Below are positions 8,614-16,280 of a stretch of DNA of 64,000 nt, piece after piece. Made by a program: the position numbers and the translations under genes. Position 1 is the first letter of the stretch. Each line of letters opens with the position of its first letter. The stretch is taken from NCBI GenBank assembly GCA_031383405.1, contig JANMZO010000213.1, positions 1 through 64,000 of the forward strand, in the 5' to 3' direction. Below the pieces are notes generated by a model that was not told where the DNA came from, did not search any database, and worked only from the letters and a program-made list of their open reading frames with translations. Source of the stretch: JANMZO01 sp031383405 (GTDB lineage: Bacteria > Actinomycetota > Acidimicrobiia > Acidimicrobiales > JANYDT01).

Positions 8614-9284
8614 CGGGCCGACTCCTCGGAATGGGTGACCGGTTCAGTCACCGGGATCTGGGTGCCGACCGTACCGGTGCCATCTACCGAAAATGGCGCA
8701 GTCGCAGCCGTCGACAACGGTCTTTGGGCCAGCGGCGGCGCGAGTAACGAAAGGGCCGCTGCCGCTATGCAGCCCACCGTCAACGCTGAATCGGCCACGT
8801 TGAAGATAGGGAAGAAGCCGACATCGATGAAGTCGACAACGGCACCGCGGTTCCAGCCACCATCGCGAAACAGCCGGTCGAGTTGGTTGCCGATTGCTCC
8901 GCCCACAATCAGACCCAACACCCACCACCAACGTCGGTCGCTCCCAACCGGAGAGTTCTCCGGTGGGTTGACCAGGTGCCGGGTCACGCTGACGACGACA
9001 ACACAAACGACAACGGTGACCGCCCACGCAGTAGCGCGCTTCCCACTTCCGAAACTGAAGGCCGCGCCCGTGTTGAATCGACGAACCAGCGATAACGTGC
9101 CGACGATCCGCTTGCGGTCAGCAGGACCGATGGTGCGCAACACCCACTCTTTGGATACGACGTCCAAGGCCACGACGATGATGGCCACCAATGCCGTCGA
9201 AACCAGTCGCCTGCGCGATTGTCGACCCGACCGCTTCGAAAGCGGAACAGGTGTCGAGGCGTTGGACGGGGAAGGGGAATTCAC
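8610..9284 (-). CDS. lspA: Lipoprotein signal peptidase (signal peptidase II)
   Basis: 224 residues, longer than the usual 160-200 because of a basic Ser/Pro-rich N-terminal tail of about 25 residues. Four membrane segments follow. The two catalytic aspartates are in GNQLDRLFRDGGWNRGAVVD and FNVADSALTVG. It cleaves signal peptides of diacylglyceryl-modified prolipoproteins. The start is GTG 9284 behind AAGGA. It is coupled to rluD by a four-base overlap and lies downstream of the DksA-like gene, as in many actinomycetes. Confidence 0.93.
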   Translation of the reverse strand: MNSPSPSNASTPVPLSKRSGRQSRRRLVSTALVAIIVVALDVVSKEWVLRTIGPADRKRIVGTLSLVRRFNTGAAFSFGSGKRATAWAVTVVVCVVVVSVTRHLVNPPENSPVGSDRRWWWVLGLIVGGAIGNQLDRLFRDGGWNRGAVVDFIDVGFFPIFNVADSALTVGCIAAAALSLLAPPLAQRPLSTAATAPFSVDGTGTVGTQIPVTEPVTHSEESAR

Positions 9285-9379
9285 AGGCGAACAGTTCCTT
9301 ACCGGGACCGATAGGCCGGGAGGGGGCCGGCACCCGAGTCGGGAGGAGGTTGAAGGCTGATCGAAGTCGGCCGAACCCT

Positions 9380-9459
9380 GCCTGGGCGGATGAGAACAGC
9401 CTAGGCGGATGAGCGGGCCACGGTTGAGACCGAGCCGATCCCCCGCCTAGGTGATGAAC
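9380..9459. repeat. Interspersed 15-base direct repeats upstream of lspA
   Basis: gcctgggcggatgag (9380-9394) and gcctaggcggatgag (9400-9414) are 20 bases apart. A degenerate third copy (gcctaggtgatgaa) starts at 9446. They sit in the 214-base spacer between lspA and the upstream DksA-like gene and could be an operator or remnant tandem repeat. Confidence 0.5.
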
Positions 9460-9466
9460 GACGCTG

Positions 9467-9501
9467 GCCCCCTCGGGGCGTGAGCGGCAACTGAACGCTC
9501 A
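9467..9501 (-). terminator. Two hairpins at the end of the DksA-like gene
   Basis: TGAGCG (9481-9486) pairs with CGCTCA (9496-9501), the latter containing the stop codon. Just beyond is GCCCC-ctc-GGGGC (9467-9479). There is no T-run, so it may be a weak terminator or an mRNA-stabilising structure before lspA. Confidence 0.35.
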
Positions 9502-10950
9502 GCGTCGCGACAGACCACCGTTCTTGCAACGGATACAGAGGGTTGCCGATGGCATCGCGCGCAGGCGGGCCCGCATGATCAATTCGTGACAGTGTTCGCA
9601 GTAGCCGTAGACACCGTTGCCGACTCGGACAAGAGCGCGATCGATCTCATCAACGGTGAGCGAGGCCTGTGCCGACATAGCGAGGTCACGCTCCCGCTCG
9701 ATCGTGACGCCCGCCCCTTCGCCTGACTCGTCGTCGAATTGCACGTCGCCCGGCTCCATGTCAGCAGCAATCTGATCGGCTTCGGCACGGAGCATACGGG
9801 CCTGTTCGGCGTAGACCCCCCGCTCGTGGAAAAGCAGCTCCCGTTGTTGGAACAGGAACTGACCTTCGGACAACTCATCGATTCCTTCGAATGGATCATC
9901 AAAGTTGAGGGCCGGCGCTTTGAGCAACTTGACCGGTTTGGGCGCGATGACCGCTGCGGGTTTGTCGGGCTTGGTCTTGACCGGCGGCACAGCCATGACG
10001 ACCGGTTCGACAGTCTTGGTCTCGTTGGCCAGAGGTGGTGTGGCCGCGACAGGGTTATTGGCCGCGGACTTGCGGGAAGGGCGTTTCGTCGAGGCTGGGG
10101 AAGAAGCCATGTCTACTTTCGTATCAAGGGGTTTCGAGGTGGTGCGCTGATCGGAAGCCCCGCCACCGGCTGCTCGGCTAGTGCGAGAGGAGGAAGGTTT
10201 CGCTGTGATGGAAGCGTCCGGGGACGGGGTGAGTTTCGAAGACGTGCGCTCCGACGCTTTCGGTGGTCGTGCGTCCTTGGCCGCTTTCGAGGGACCATCA
10301 GGTGTCGAGCCGGTGACATTTTGCACCTTGAGCCTAGTCGTCTCAGGGGTTGGCGATCCTTTCTTGGGTGTGACAGAAGGCGCCTTCGTGGCGGCTCCCT
10401 CCTCGGCCAGCTTGAGCCGACCCGGCGCGCTCTTCTCGCGTACATCGGCCTTCACGCCCGTTTTGACCTTCGATACCGACACTGCTTTGGAGGCCGTCGC
10501 TTTCTCGTCTCGGAGCTTTGCCCGTGAGGCCGTCGCACCCGAGGGCGCTGATCCCCCAGATCTCGCCGCCAGCGTCGGGCCGGTATTGATTGGCTTGACG
10601 GTCGGGGCCTTCGATTTCGACGTTTTGGCAGACTTCGCTGGAGAGACCTTGACCATCGGGGCCTTCGATTTCGACGTTTTGGCAGACTTCGCTGCGGGCT
10701 TGGAGCCGCCCCCTTGGGCTGGTTGCGGCGTCTTAGCCGCTCGCAGCGGGTTCGCCGCCGTTACCGGTTTTGCCGGGGTCTTCGCTGTTAGTTTGGGCAC
10801 CGCAGCGGGTTTCGCGGTCTTCTTGGGCGACGCTGATAAGGCCGGTTTCAACGTTGCGCGCCCGGGAACCGGGGGCGCCGGCTTGGATCCCGGATTACCC
10901 TTCGTCGAGGTTTTCGCTGGCGCAGCTGGCATCTTTGCTTTTGTGGCCAC
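9499..10950 (-). CDS. DksA/TraR-type zinc finger protein with long Lys/Ala/Pro-rich tail
   Basis: About 483 residues. The last third is a DksA/TraR-like module: a helical hairpin and then YGYCEHCHELI ... LCIRCKN, a Cys-x2-Cys-x17-Cys-x2-Cys zinc finger. Such proteins bind RNA polymerase through the secondary channel. The first roughly 330 residues are low-complexity, basic, Lys/Ala/Pro/Ser/Thr-rich and contain an internal duplication (SAKTSKSKAP twice), resembling histone-H1-like tails. GTG 10950 with AGAAAGG upstream is preferred; an in-frame TTG at 10995 is possible. It sits between divIVA and lspA, a recurrent actinomycete position for short TraR proteins, but this one is far longer. Confidence 0.8.
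   Translation of the reverse strand: MATKAKMPAAPAKTSTKGNPGSKPAPPVPGRATLKPALSASPKKTAKPAAVPKLTAKTPAKPVTAANPLRAAKTPQPAQGGGSKPAAKSAKTSKSKAPMVKVSPAKSAKTSKSKAPTVKPINTGPTLAARSGGSAPSGATASRAKLRDEKATASKAVSVSKVKTGVKADVREKSAPGRLKLAEEGAATKAPSVTPKKGSPTPETTRLKVQNVTGSTPDGPSKAAKDARPPKASERTSSKLTPSPDASITAKPSSSRTSRAAGGGASDQRTTSKPLDTKVDMASSPASTKRPSRKSAANNPVAATPPLANETKTVEPVVMAVPPVKTKPDKPAAVIAPKPVKLLKAPALNFDDPFEGIDELSEGQFLFQQRELLFHERGVYAEQARMLRAEADQIAADMEPGDVQFDDESGEGAGVTIERERDLAMSAQASLTVDEIDRALVRVGNGVYGYCEHCHELIMRARLRAMPSATLCIRCKNGGLSRR
10602..10694 (-). repeat. 39-base direct repeat, period 54, in the DksA-like gene
   Basis: The stretch beginning tcggggccttcgatttcgac occurs at 10602-10640 and again, identical, at 10656-10694. 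It encodes the duplicated Lys/Ser/Ala segment of the basic tail. Confidence 0.9.
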
Positions 10951-11132
10951 GTTCGTGCCTTTCTTCCAAGCGGAATCGGTAAAGCCCTTCAACAACCAGA
11001 CATCTCGTCGCTTTCGACGGGCACGCTTTCGGCTCCAACCGGAAGTACCCCAATCAAAAGACCGCGGACGATACCACCGATGCGATTCCTAACTAAGCAT
11101 TTGCCGACAACGGACCACCGCCCAACGGCAAG

Positions 11133-12065
11133 TCAGGTATTCGCCGGTAACACCTCATCGACTCGGGCGAGCTGATCCTGAAGGACCTGCACGAGATGGC
11201 TTCGCGTTTCGACGGAGAGTGTTTTCAGATGCATCAGTTCTTCGCGCTGCGCAGCGAGCCCGCGCGTCAACTCCTCGTTGCGGGCCGCGAACGTGCTCTC
11301 CAGGTCTTGCGAACGCCCACTAGCCGCCATCTCGGCGTCGTCTATGCTCGCTTGAATCGCCGAGTTCCTCTCCGCGAAAGCCAACTCCGCGGCTGCGACG
11401 CGAGATGTGTGGGCTTTGTCAAGCTCGCTAACTCTCGCTTCGATACCCAAGGTACGTAGAGCAAACTCACTGTCGAGCTGGGCGGTGCGGGCTTCGTGGG
11501 AAGCGTCGAGTTCGTTGGCTTGTATTGCATATTGCGACTCAAGTTCATTGCGCCGGTTGACGAATGTCGCCTCCAGCTCGGTGCGTTGGGCCCTGATCGA
11601 CGCTTCCAGCTCAGCCTTCTCCGCGTCGTAGCGGTGACGTTCCTCGGTCCGGTTCTGTTCGAACAGTTCGACGCGGTGAGCAATAAGCCGGTTCGCTTCC
11701 TCGTCGGCGTCTTCGAGCCGACGGGCCGCAGCGGTGTCGGCATCGGCTACGACCCGAGCGGCACGGCCGTGTGCCTCCGTTGTCGTGCGCTCGGCTGATG
11801 CCTTTGCTTCGCTCACCACAAGATCCGCCGCTCGCTGGGCCAGCCGGAGTGTTCGCTTGACCGCGTCTTCTGTGGGCGCCAAGGAAACCGCCCCAACATT
11901 GGCGGCAGTCGGGCGTTGCAACAGTTCGCGAATCCGCTCTTGGAGTGCATCCACACCGACGGCCACGTGCTCGACGAAGGTGTCAACCTCCATGAGGCTG
12001 TAGCCCTTCCACTGCGGGCTGAACTCGGCCTTGCGAATTGACTCTCCGGTCAGTTCGTCCATCAT
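11133..12065 (-). CDS. divIVA: DivIVA domain coiled-coil protein
   Basis: 310 residues. The N-terminal DivIVA membrane-binding motif is FSPQWKGYSLMEVDTFVEHV (residues 15-34). A long, almost uninterrupted coiled coil follows, with Ala/Glu/Arg heptads and semi-repeated blocks (RNELESQYAIQANELDASHE). DivIVA/Wag31 proteins mark negatively curved membrane and recruit polar growth or septation factors. Start at tandem ATGs 12065/12062 behind GAGGTGGC. It lies just downstream of sepF in the division cluster. In some actinomycetes the gene here is called sepIVA, and that assignment is possible. Confidence 0.85.
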   Translation of the reverse strand: MMDELTGESIRKAEFSPQWKGYSLMEVDTFVEHVAVGVDALQERIRELLQRPTAANVGAVSLAPTEDAVKRTLRLAQRAADLVVSEAKASAERTTTEAHGRAARVVADADTAAARRLEDADEEANRLIAHRVELFEQNRTEERHRYDAEKAELEASIRAQRTELEATFVNRRNELESQYAIQANELDASHEARTAQLDSEFALRTLGIEARVSELDKAHTSRVAAAELAFAERNSAIQASIDDAEMAASGRSQDLESTFAARNEELTRGLAAQREELMHLKTLSVETRSHLVQVLQDQLARVDEVLPANT

Positions 12066-12180
12066 GCCACCTCGAAGGCTTCCACCGAAAAGAACCGGGG
12101 CCAGACCAAGCCAACGATGTGTTCGCAGTCGGAGACCGACCGCCGACTCTGATTCTCGACCGACAACTCGGCCTTACGAT

Positions 12181-12225
12181 TCACGACCCACAACTTCACG
12201 ACCGACAACGTCACGACCGATACAG
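12181..12225 (-). repeat. 3 x 15-base tandem repeat across the sepF stop
   Basis: Units tcacgacccacaact (12181), tcacgaccgacaacg (12196) and tcacgaccgatacag (12211). The last contains the sepF stop codon and final codons. A further related unit begins near 12154. The array fills part of the 145-base sepF-divIVA spacer. Confidence 0.8.
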
Positions 12226-12756
12226 TCCGCGTTCTTGCAGGCGACGCTTCTCCTCGGCCGATACCTCGACGTTCGTTGGGGTAAGCATGAACACACTATC
12301 GGCCACTCGCTTCATGTCACCGTTGAGCCCGAAGGTAAGCCCGCTAGCGAAGTCGACGAGGCGCCGCTTCAGATCGCGGTCGACACCGGTCAGATTGACG
12401 ATCACCGGCTGCATGGACCGGAAACATTCCCCGATCTCCTGTGCCTCACTGAACGACGTTGGAGCGACAACTTGAACTTTGGTACTGGCGGGCACACCCG
12501 AGGCGATCGGTCGGACCGAGCCCGAGACCGCATTTTTCGGTTGGGCCTGCACTGCTGAGACCCCGCTGTCGGCCGGGAGTACGGGAAGCTGACGGATCAC
12601 CGCTGGTTCTGATTCCGGGTATGGGGAAATCCCGGAAGGTCCCCGACGGGTGGACTGCGCCGGGCCACCCTGATCCTCATAGGAGGGATAGTCGTCGTAC
12701 GCGTCGTTGTCACTCAGCCCCAAGAAATCCATTGCTTTGTTGAAAAAGCCGGCCAT
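12211..12756 (-). CDS. sepF: Cell division protein SepF
   Basis: 181 residues. It opens MAGFFNKAMDFLGL, the SepF amphipathic membrane anchor, followed by a Pro/Ser/Asp-rich linker. The C-terminal SepF domain (VQVVAPTSFSEAQEIGECFR, VIVNLTGVDRDLKRRLVDF, LTFGLNGDMKRV) polymerises and binds the FtsZ C-terminal peptide. In ftsA-less actinomycetes it is the main FtsZ membrane tether. ATG 12756 has a strong GGAGG five bases upstream, so the longer in-frame reading to 13080 is leader. The gene ends inside a 15-base repeat. Confidence 0.94.
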   Translation of the reverse strand: MAGFFNKAMDFLGLSDNDAYDDYPSYEDQGGPAQSTRRGPSGISPYPESEPAVIRQLPVLPADSGVSAVQAQPKNAVSGSVRPIASGVPASTKVQVVAPTSFSEAQEIGECFRSMQPVIVNLTGVDRDLKRRLVDFASGLTFGLNGDMKRVADSVFMLTPTNVEVSAEEKRRLQERGLYRS

Positions 12757-12834
12757 CGGTCCTCCATGAAACGACGTGTAAATCCCCTCTGAACCCTCGT
12801 TGCGACGAGTGGAACCTGCGGGTGAGTTCGCGGA

Positions 12835-12864
12835 AGCATACCTGCTCGAACCTGAACTTGTCGG
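12835..12864 (-). promoter_or_regulatory. Candidate sepF promoter
   Basis: In the 250-base spacer upstream of sepF, minus strand, CCGACA (12859-12864), an 18-base spacer and TATGCT (12835-12840) resemble a housekeeping promoter. It would give a leader of roughly 70-80 bases ending at the GGAGG of sepF. I saw nothing else in the spacer. Confidence 0.4.
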
Positions 12865-13006
12865 CACCATCTGACTCCGAATCGACGTCACGATCCGGTC
12901 GTGTCGCATCGCAGCACCCCCAACACCTTCCGTGAACGGCTTCAACCATGTTGTGATTCCAGCCGCACGCGCAACGCGGGTCCTGTGGGGGCGATCGTCT
13001 GGCTTG

Positions 13007-13714
13007 TCAGCGCTCGCCGAAGAGAGCCGTGCCGATACGAATGTGAGTCGCCCCCTCTTGGACGGCCTGTTCGAAGTCACTTGACATACCCATCGATCGC
13101 CACGACACCCCGACAGATTCGCACATAGCGTTCATGCGCCGAAACGCCTCGTGGCTCGCCGCAAGGCCGACGAGCGAGGGGTCTGGACCTACACCCATGA
13201 GACCAAGCACCTGAAGACCATTTTCGCGGGCGTGGTCAACGAGCGCCGACACATCGTCGGGGTCGGCTCCGGTGCGGGACGGATCATCGGTCAAACGGAT
13301 CTGAATACAGACCGACGCGCCCGGCCGTCGCTTGGCCAGAGCATCGATTCGTTCCGTGGTGTCAAGGCTTTGCCACACCTCGACAAACGGCAGAAGCCGA
13401 TTGATCTTGTTTGTCTGGAGCCGACCTTGAAAATGCCAGTTCGGGAAGGCGTCCGGTGCGTGGGAACGAGCGTCACGGACGAGCTTGGCTTTTGCGACGA
13501 GTTCGTCGGCATAATTCTCGCCGAGCATCGTGATCCCGTTGCGAAGAGCGGCCAACGGGGCCTCCGGTCCGAATCCTTTCGTGACGGCAATGATCTCCAC
13601 CACGGCGCCCGCTGGCTGAACCCGGTCGATCCGTTCCCGCAAGCCTTGAAGCCGTTCCCCGACCCGAGCCGCCAACTCATCGACAAGGTGAAGGTCGATG
13701 GTCGCGCCCGTCAC
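13007..13714 (-). CDS. YggS family PLP-binding protein
   Basis: About 235 residues, the usual length of YggS/PLPBP/PROSC proteins, which bind pyridoxal phosphate on a single TIM-barrel domain and buffer PLP homeostasis without known catalysis. The PLP lysine is in VEIIAVTKGFGPEA. Other family landmarks are GENYADELVAKA, NWHFQGRLQTNKI and MGMSSDFEQAVQEGATHIRIG. It starts at GTG 13714, overlapping the pgeF stop by four bases (GTGA). The pgeF-yggS-sepF order is widespread in actinomycetes and Firmicutes. Confidence 0.93.
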   Translation of the reverse strand: MTGATIDLHLVDELAARVGERLQGLRERIDRVQPAGAVVEIIAVTKGFGPEAPLAALRNGITMLGENYADELVAKAKLVRDARSHAPDAFPNWHFQGRLQTNKINRLLPFVEVWQSLDTTERIDALAKRRPGASVCIQIRLTDDPSRTGADPDDVSALVDHARENGLQVLGLMGVGPDPSLVGLAASHEAFRRMNAMCESVGVSWRSMGMSSDFEQAVQEGATHIRIGTALFGER

Positions 13715-14457
13715 ACCGGACCGCCCGTGGTCTGAACGATAAGAGCCTGACGACCCACATCGCGATATCGGCGCCAGGAGTACCAGCCCGACCCGCAGGC
13801 CGTGCACGATGCATCGCCCTGGGCGCTCAGGTGCTGCACAAACGCACAGCCCGACCGTTCAAGTGCTGACTGCACACCGGCTCGCATATCGAGCGCGGGA
13901 GTGTCGTCGGTTGTGACCGACCGAATACCATCACCGTACGTCCGGGCAACAAGGCTCAGGTCATCAGAACCAAACTCGTAGCAACACGGACCGATGCACG
14001 GTCCGAGCGCCGCTCGAACGGAATCGGGGGCGACACTGCGTGACCGCACTGCGTCGACGGTGGCTTCGATAACACCGGCGACGAGGCCCCGCCATCCCGC
14101 ATGCGCTACGCCGATAACGCAATCCAAGGTCCAGATGGCGATCGGGGCACAGTCAGCGGTGATCACAGCTATCGCCGGCCCTCCGGGCCCGCTAACGACC
14201 GCGTCGGCTTTCGTCCGTTGCGCTACCCAACCGGACCCAAGGAGACTCCGCCCGCCGGCGGCATTGGCGTCGATCACCACGTTTCCGTGAACCTGTCGGG
14301 GAAAAATGACATCGGCACCGCTAGTTACTTCCCGATAGCGGGCAGCGAGATCAGGGGTTTCAAGGGCGAAGCTACCTGTGCGGCGCGATGTCCAGGAAAC
14401 AGTTACCCCATCTGTAACCATTGTGGAAACACCCCTGATATCAGGAACCGGTGGCAT
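13711..14457 (-). CDS. pgeF: Laccase-domain purine nucleoside phosphorylase / peptidoglycan editing factor
   Basis: About 249 residues of the YfiH/LACC1/PgeF family (older name polyphenol oxidase). The metal-binding signatures are FPRQVHGN, ITADCAPIAI, GVAHAGWRGL and ALGPCIGPCCYEF. The family is reported to cleave purine nucleosides and, in E. coli, to edit L-Ser out of muropeptide precursors, which fits the cluster. ATG 14457 has GGGAGGA six bases upstream; the longer frame to 14562 overlaps the ftsZ spacer and is not used. Confidence 0.92.
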   Translation of the reverse strand: MPPVPDIRGVSTMVTDGVTVSWTSRRTGSFALETPDLAARYREVTSGADVIFPRQVHGNVVIDANAAGGRSLLGSGWVAQRTKADAVVSGPGGPAIAVITADCAPIAIWTLDCVIGVAHAGWRGLVAGVIEATVDAVRSRSVAPDSVRAALGPCIGPCCYEFGSDDLSLVARTYGDGIRSVTTDDTPALDMRAGVQSALERSGCAFVQHLSAQGDASCTACGSGWYSWRRYRDVGRQALIVQTTGGPV

Positions 14458-14543
14458 CTGGATCCTCCCTTCGCGTGACGTAACCCGACGGGTCAAATCG
14501 ACAAGCGTCGGCCTGAGAAGCACGGGAAGCGTGTCACTTCGAA

Positions 14544-14623
14544 AACGTCTGCTTCCCCACAACGAGGGGACGTCGAGAACGTCTGCTTCCAGAACGTTTA
14601 CTTCAAGAACGAGGGGACGTCGA
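14544..14623 (-). repeat. Partial duplication of the ftsZ 3' end
   Basis: Two blocks found at the end of ftsZ recur just downstream of it. aacgaggggacgtcga is at 14608-14623 (coding) and 14561-14576 (after the stop). aacgtctgcttcc is at 14578-14590 and 14544-14556. The copy therefore duplicates the codons for the FtsZ C-terminal peptide plus post-stop sequence, with a short deletion in one copy. Confidence 0.8.
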
Positions 14624-15686
14624 ACTCGTCGTCGTCATCGAAGTCGAGGCCGTCGTTAGCGGGTGAGAAGATGTCGTCGGCCGGGTTCGGAACCTTCGTG
14701 AGCTTCGGACCGTCACCTTTGGGTTTCTCGCGTTTGTCGTCCCAGCGGTCGAACCCTGCTGCGATAACGGTGACACGGAGTTCATCGCCCATCGCGTCGT
14801 CGATCACCGCGCCGAAGATGATGTTCGCGTCGGGGTGCGCCACGCCACGAATGATTTCGGCGGCCTCGTTCACTTCAAAAATTCCCGTGTCGGAGCCGCC
14901 GGAGATATTGAACAGAATTCCCCGGGCACCTTCGATGGACGCCTCAAGCAACGGCGAACTGATCGCCTGACGCGCCGCGGTGGCGGCGCGCCCGTTGCCG
15001 GATCCGTATCCGATACCCATCAGTGCAGAACCGGCATCGTGGAGGATCATCTTCACGTCGGCGAAGTCGGTGTTGATGAGTCCGGGGATCGTAATGAGGT
15101 CGGTGATGCCCTGCACGCCCTGGAGGAGAACTTCGTCGGCCATCTTGAACGCGTTGAGCATCGTGGTCTTGTCGGAGGCGACGCTGAGGAGCCGGTCGTT
15201 GGGAATGACGATCAGCGTGTCGACCCTCTCCTTCAACTGTTGGATCCCATTCTCCGCCTGGACGGAACGCCGACGACCCTCGAAAGAGAACGGACGGGTT
15301 ACAACACCAATCGTCAGAGCGCCCTGGCTCTTGGCGATCTCGGCGATGACGGGAGCGCTGCCGGTACCGGTGCCTCCACCTTCGCCGGCCGTGATGAACA
15401 CCATGTCGGCACCCTTGATGGCCTCATGGATTTCGTCGTGGTGTTCCTCAGCCGCACGGCGTCCGACCTCGGGGTCTGAACCTGCGCCGAGACCCCGGGT
15501 GAGTTCACGGCCGATGTCGAGCTTGACGTCAGCGTCGGACATCAGAAGTGCCTGGGCATCGGTGTTCACCCCGATGAACTCAACGCCTTTCAATCCCGCT
15601 TCAATCATGCGGTTGACCGCGTTGACTCCACCGCCACCGGCCCCGATGACTTTGATGACAGCTAGGTAGTTTTGCGGTGGGACCAC
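14598..15686 (-). CDS. ftsZ: Cell division GTPase FtsZ
   Basis: About 362 residues. The N-terminal GTPase carries IGAGGGGVNAVNRMIEAGL and the tubulin signature GGGTGTG (residues 103-109). The T7 synergy loop is FADVKMILHDAGSALMGIG. The protein ends DDEFDVPSFLK, the conserved C-terminal peptide that binds SepF and other partners. The start is GTG 15686, with GGAGG nine bases upstream. No ftsA is in the cluster. It is preceded by a DUF983 gene instead of directly by ftsQ. Confidence 0.97.
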   Translation of the reverse strand: MVPPQNYLAVIKVIGAGGGGVNAVNRMIEAGLKGVEFIGVNTDAQALLMSDADVKLDIGRELTRGLGAGSDPEVGRRAAEEHHDEIHEAIKGADMVFITAGEGGGTGTGSAPVIAEIAKSQGALTIGVVTRPFSFEGRRRSVQAENGIQQLKERVDTLIVIPNDRLLSVASDKTTMLNAFKMADEVLLQGVQGITDLITIPGLINTDFADVKMILHDAGSALMGIGYGSGNGRAATAARQAISSPLLEASIEGARGILFNISGGSDTGIFEVNEAAEIIRGVAHPDANIIFGAVIDDAMGDELRVTVIAAGFDRWDDKREKPKGDGPKLTKVPNPADDIFSPANDGLDFDDDDEFDVPSFLK

Positions 15687-15818
15687 GAGCTGCAACCTCC
15701 AAAACGATCGCGACGACATTCGTCGCAATCCACTACGTTACTGGTCATACGGTGATGAACGGCGGAATGTATGCAGTTCTTTTCAGATTCGGCGCTTTCC
15801 GGCGCTTTCCGGGTCATC

Positions 15819-16280
15819 TCACGCCGTTCCAGCCTCTGTTGTTCCAGCCTCAGTGCCCGGCGCGGGCGCCTCAGGGCGTCCGGGTTGCACGTTCGAACTC
15901 GGGTACGAGGAACCCATCGTGCGGTTCATGAGGAGATCCACCGCGGCCCATAAGGTTTTCGTGAACGGGTGGATGAACAGGCCGGAACCGACCACCAATG
16001 CAATGCCAATCGCTATCAGACGCTTAAGCGGCGGGTCGGGCATGGTCAGGATGAGGGAGAAAATCAGGTACGCGACCGCAATGATCTGGCCTATGACGAG
16101 GCTCATCACACTCGCACCGAGAGCGAATCCTTCTTCCCGCTCAAAGCGGTACGCGCATTTCGGACACGTGGGTACCATCGTGAACCAACGCCGAAACAGC
16201 CTTCCCTCACCGCATCGGGGGCAGCGTCGGAGCAGGGCCCGGCCGACCATGAGCGCCCACCCCGGATGCGTTGGTCTCAC
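15819..16280 (-). CDS. DUF983 family zinc-ribbon membrane protein
   Basis: 153 residues. The N-terminal zinc ribbon is CPRCGEGRLF ... CPKCAYRF, followed by two hydrophobic segments (MSLVIGQIIAVAYLIFSLIL and LIAIGIALVVGSGLFI) and a Pro/Ala/Thr-rich tail. This matches DUF983, a family of unknown function found next to respiratory or wall genes in various bacteria. Its ATG overlaps the ftsQ stop by four bases, and ftsZ starts 132 bases downstream, so it is embedded in the division operon. A 15-base unit (gttccagcctctgtt) is duplicated at its 3' end, 15826-15855. Confidence 0.82.
   Translation of the reverse strand: MRPTHPGWALMVGRALLRRCPRCGEGRLFRRWFTMVPTCPKCAYRFEREEGFALGASVMSLVIGQIIAVAYLIFSLILTMPDPPLKRLIAIGIALVVGSGLFIHPFTKTLWAAVDLLMNRTMGSSYPSSNVQPGRPEAPAPGTEAGTTEAGTA

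Noticed and set aside
10181..11092. Long plus-strand frame opposite the DksA-like gene
   Set aside because: It is the antisense shadow of a low-complexity Lys/Ala/Pro tail and has no recognisable domain.
12757..13080. N-terminal extension of SepF
   Set aside because: The ATG at 12756 has a strong GGAGG, and the amphipathic start of SepF aligns there. The upstream frame overlaps yggS.
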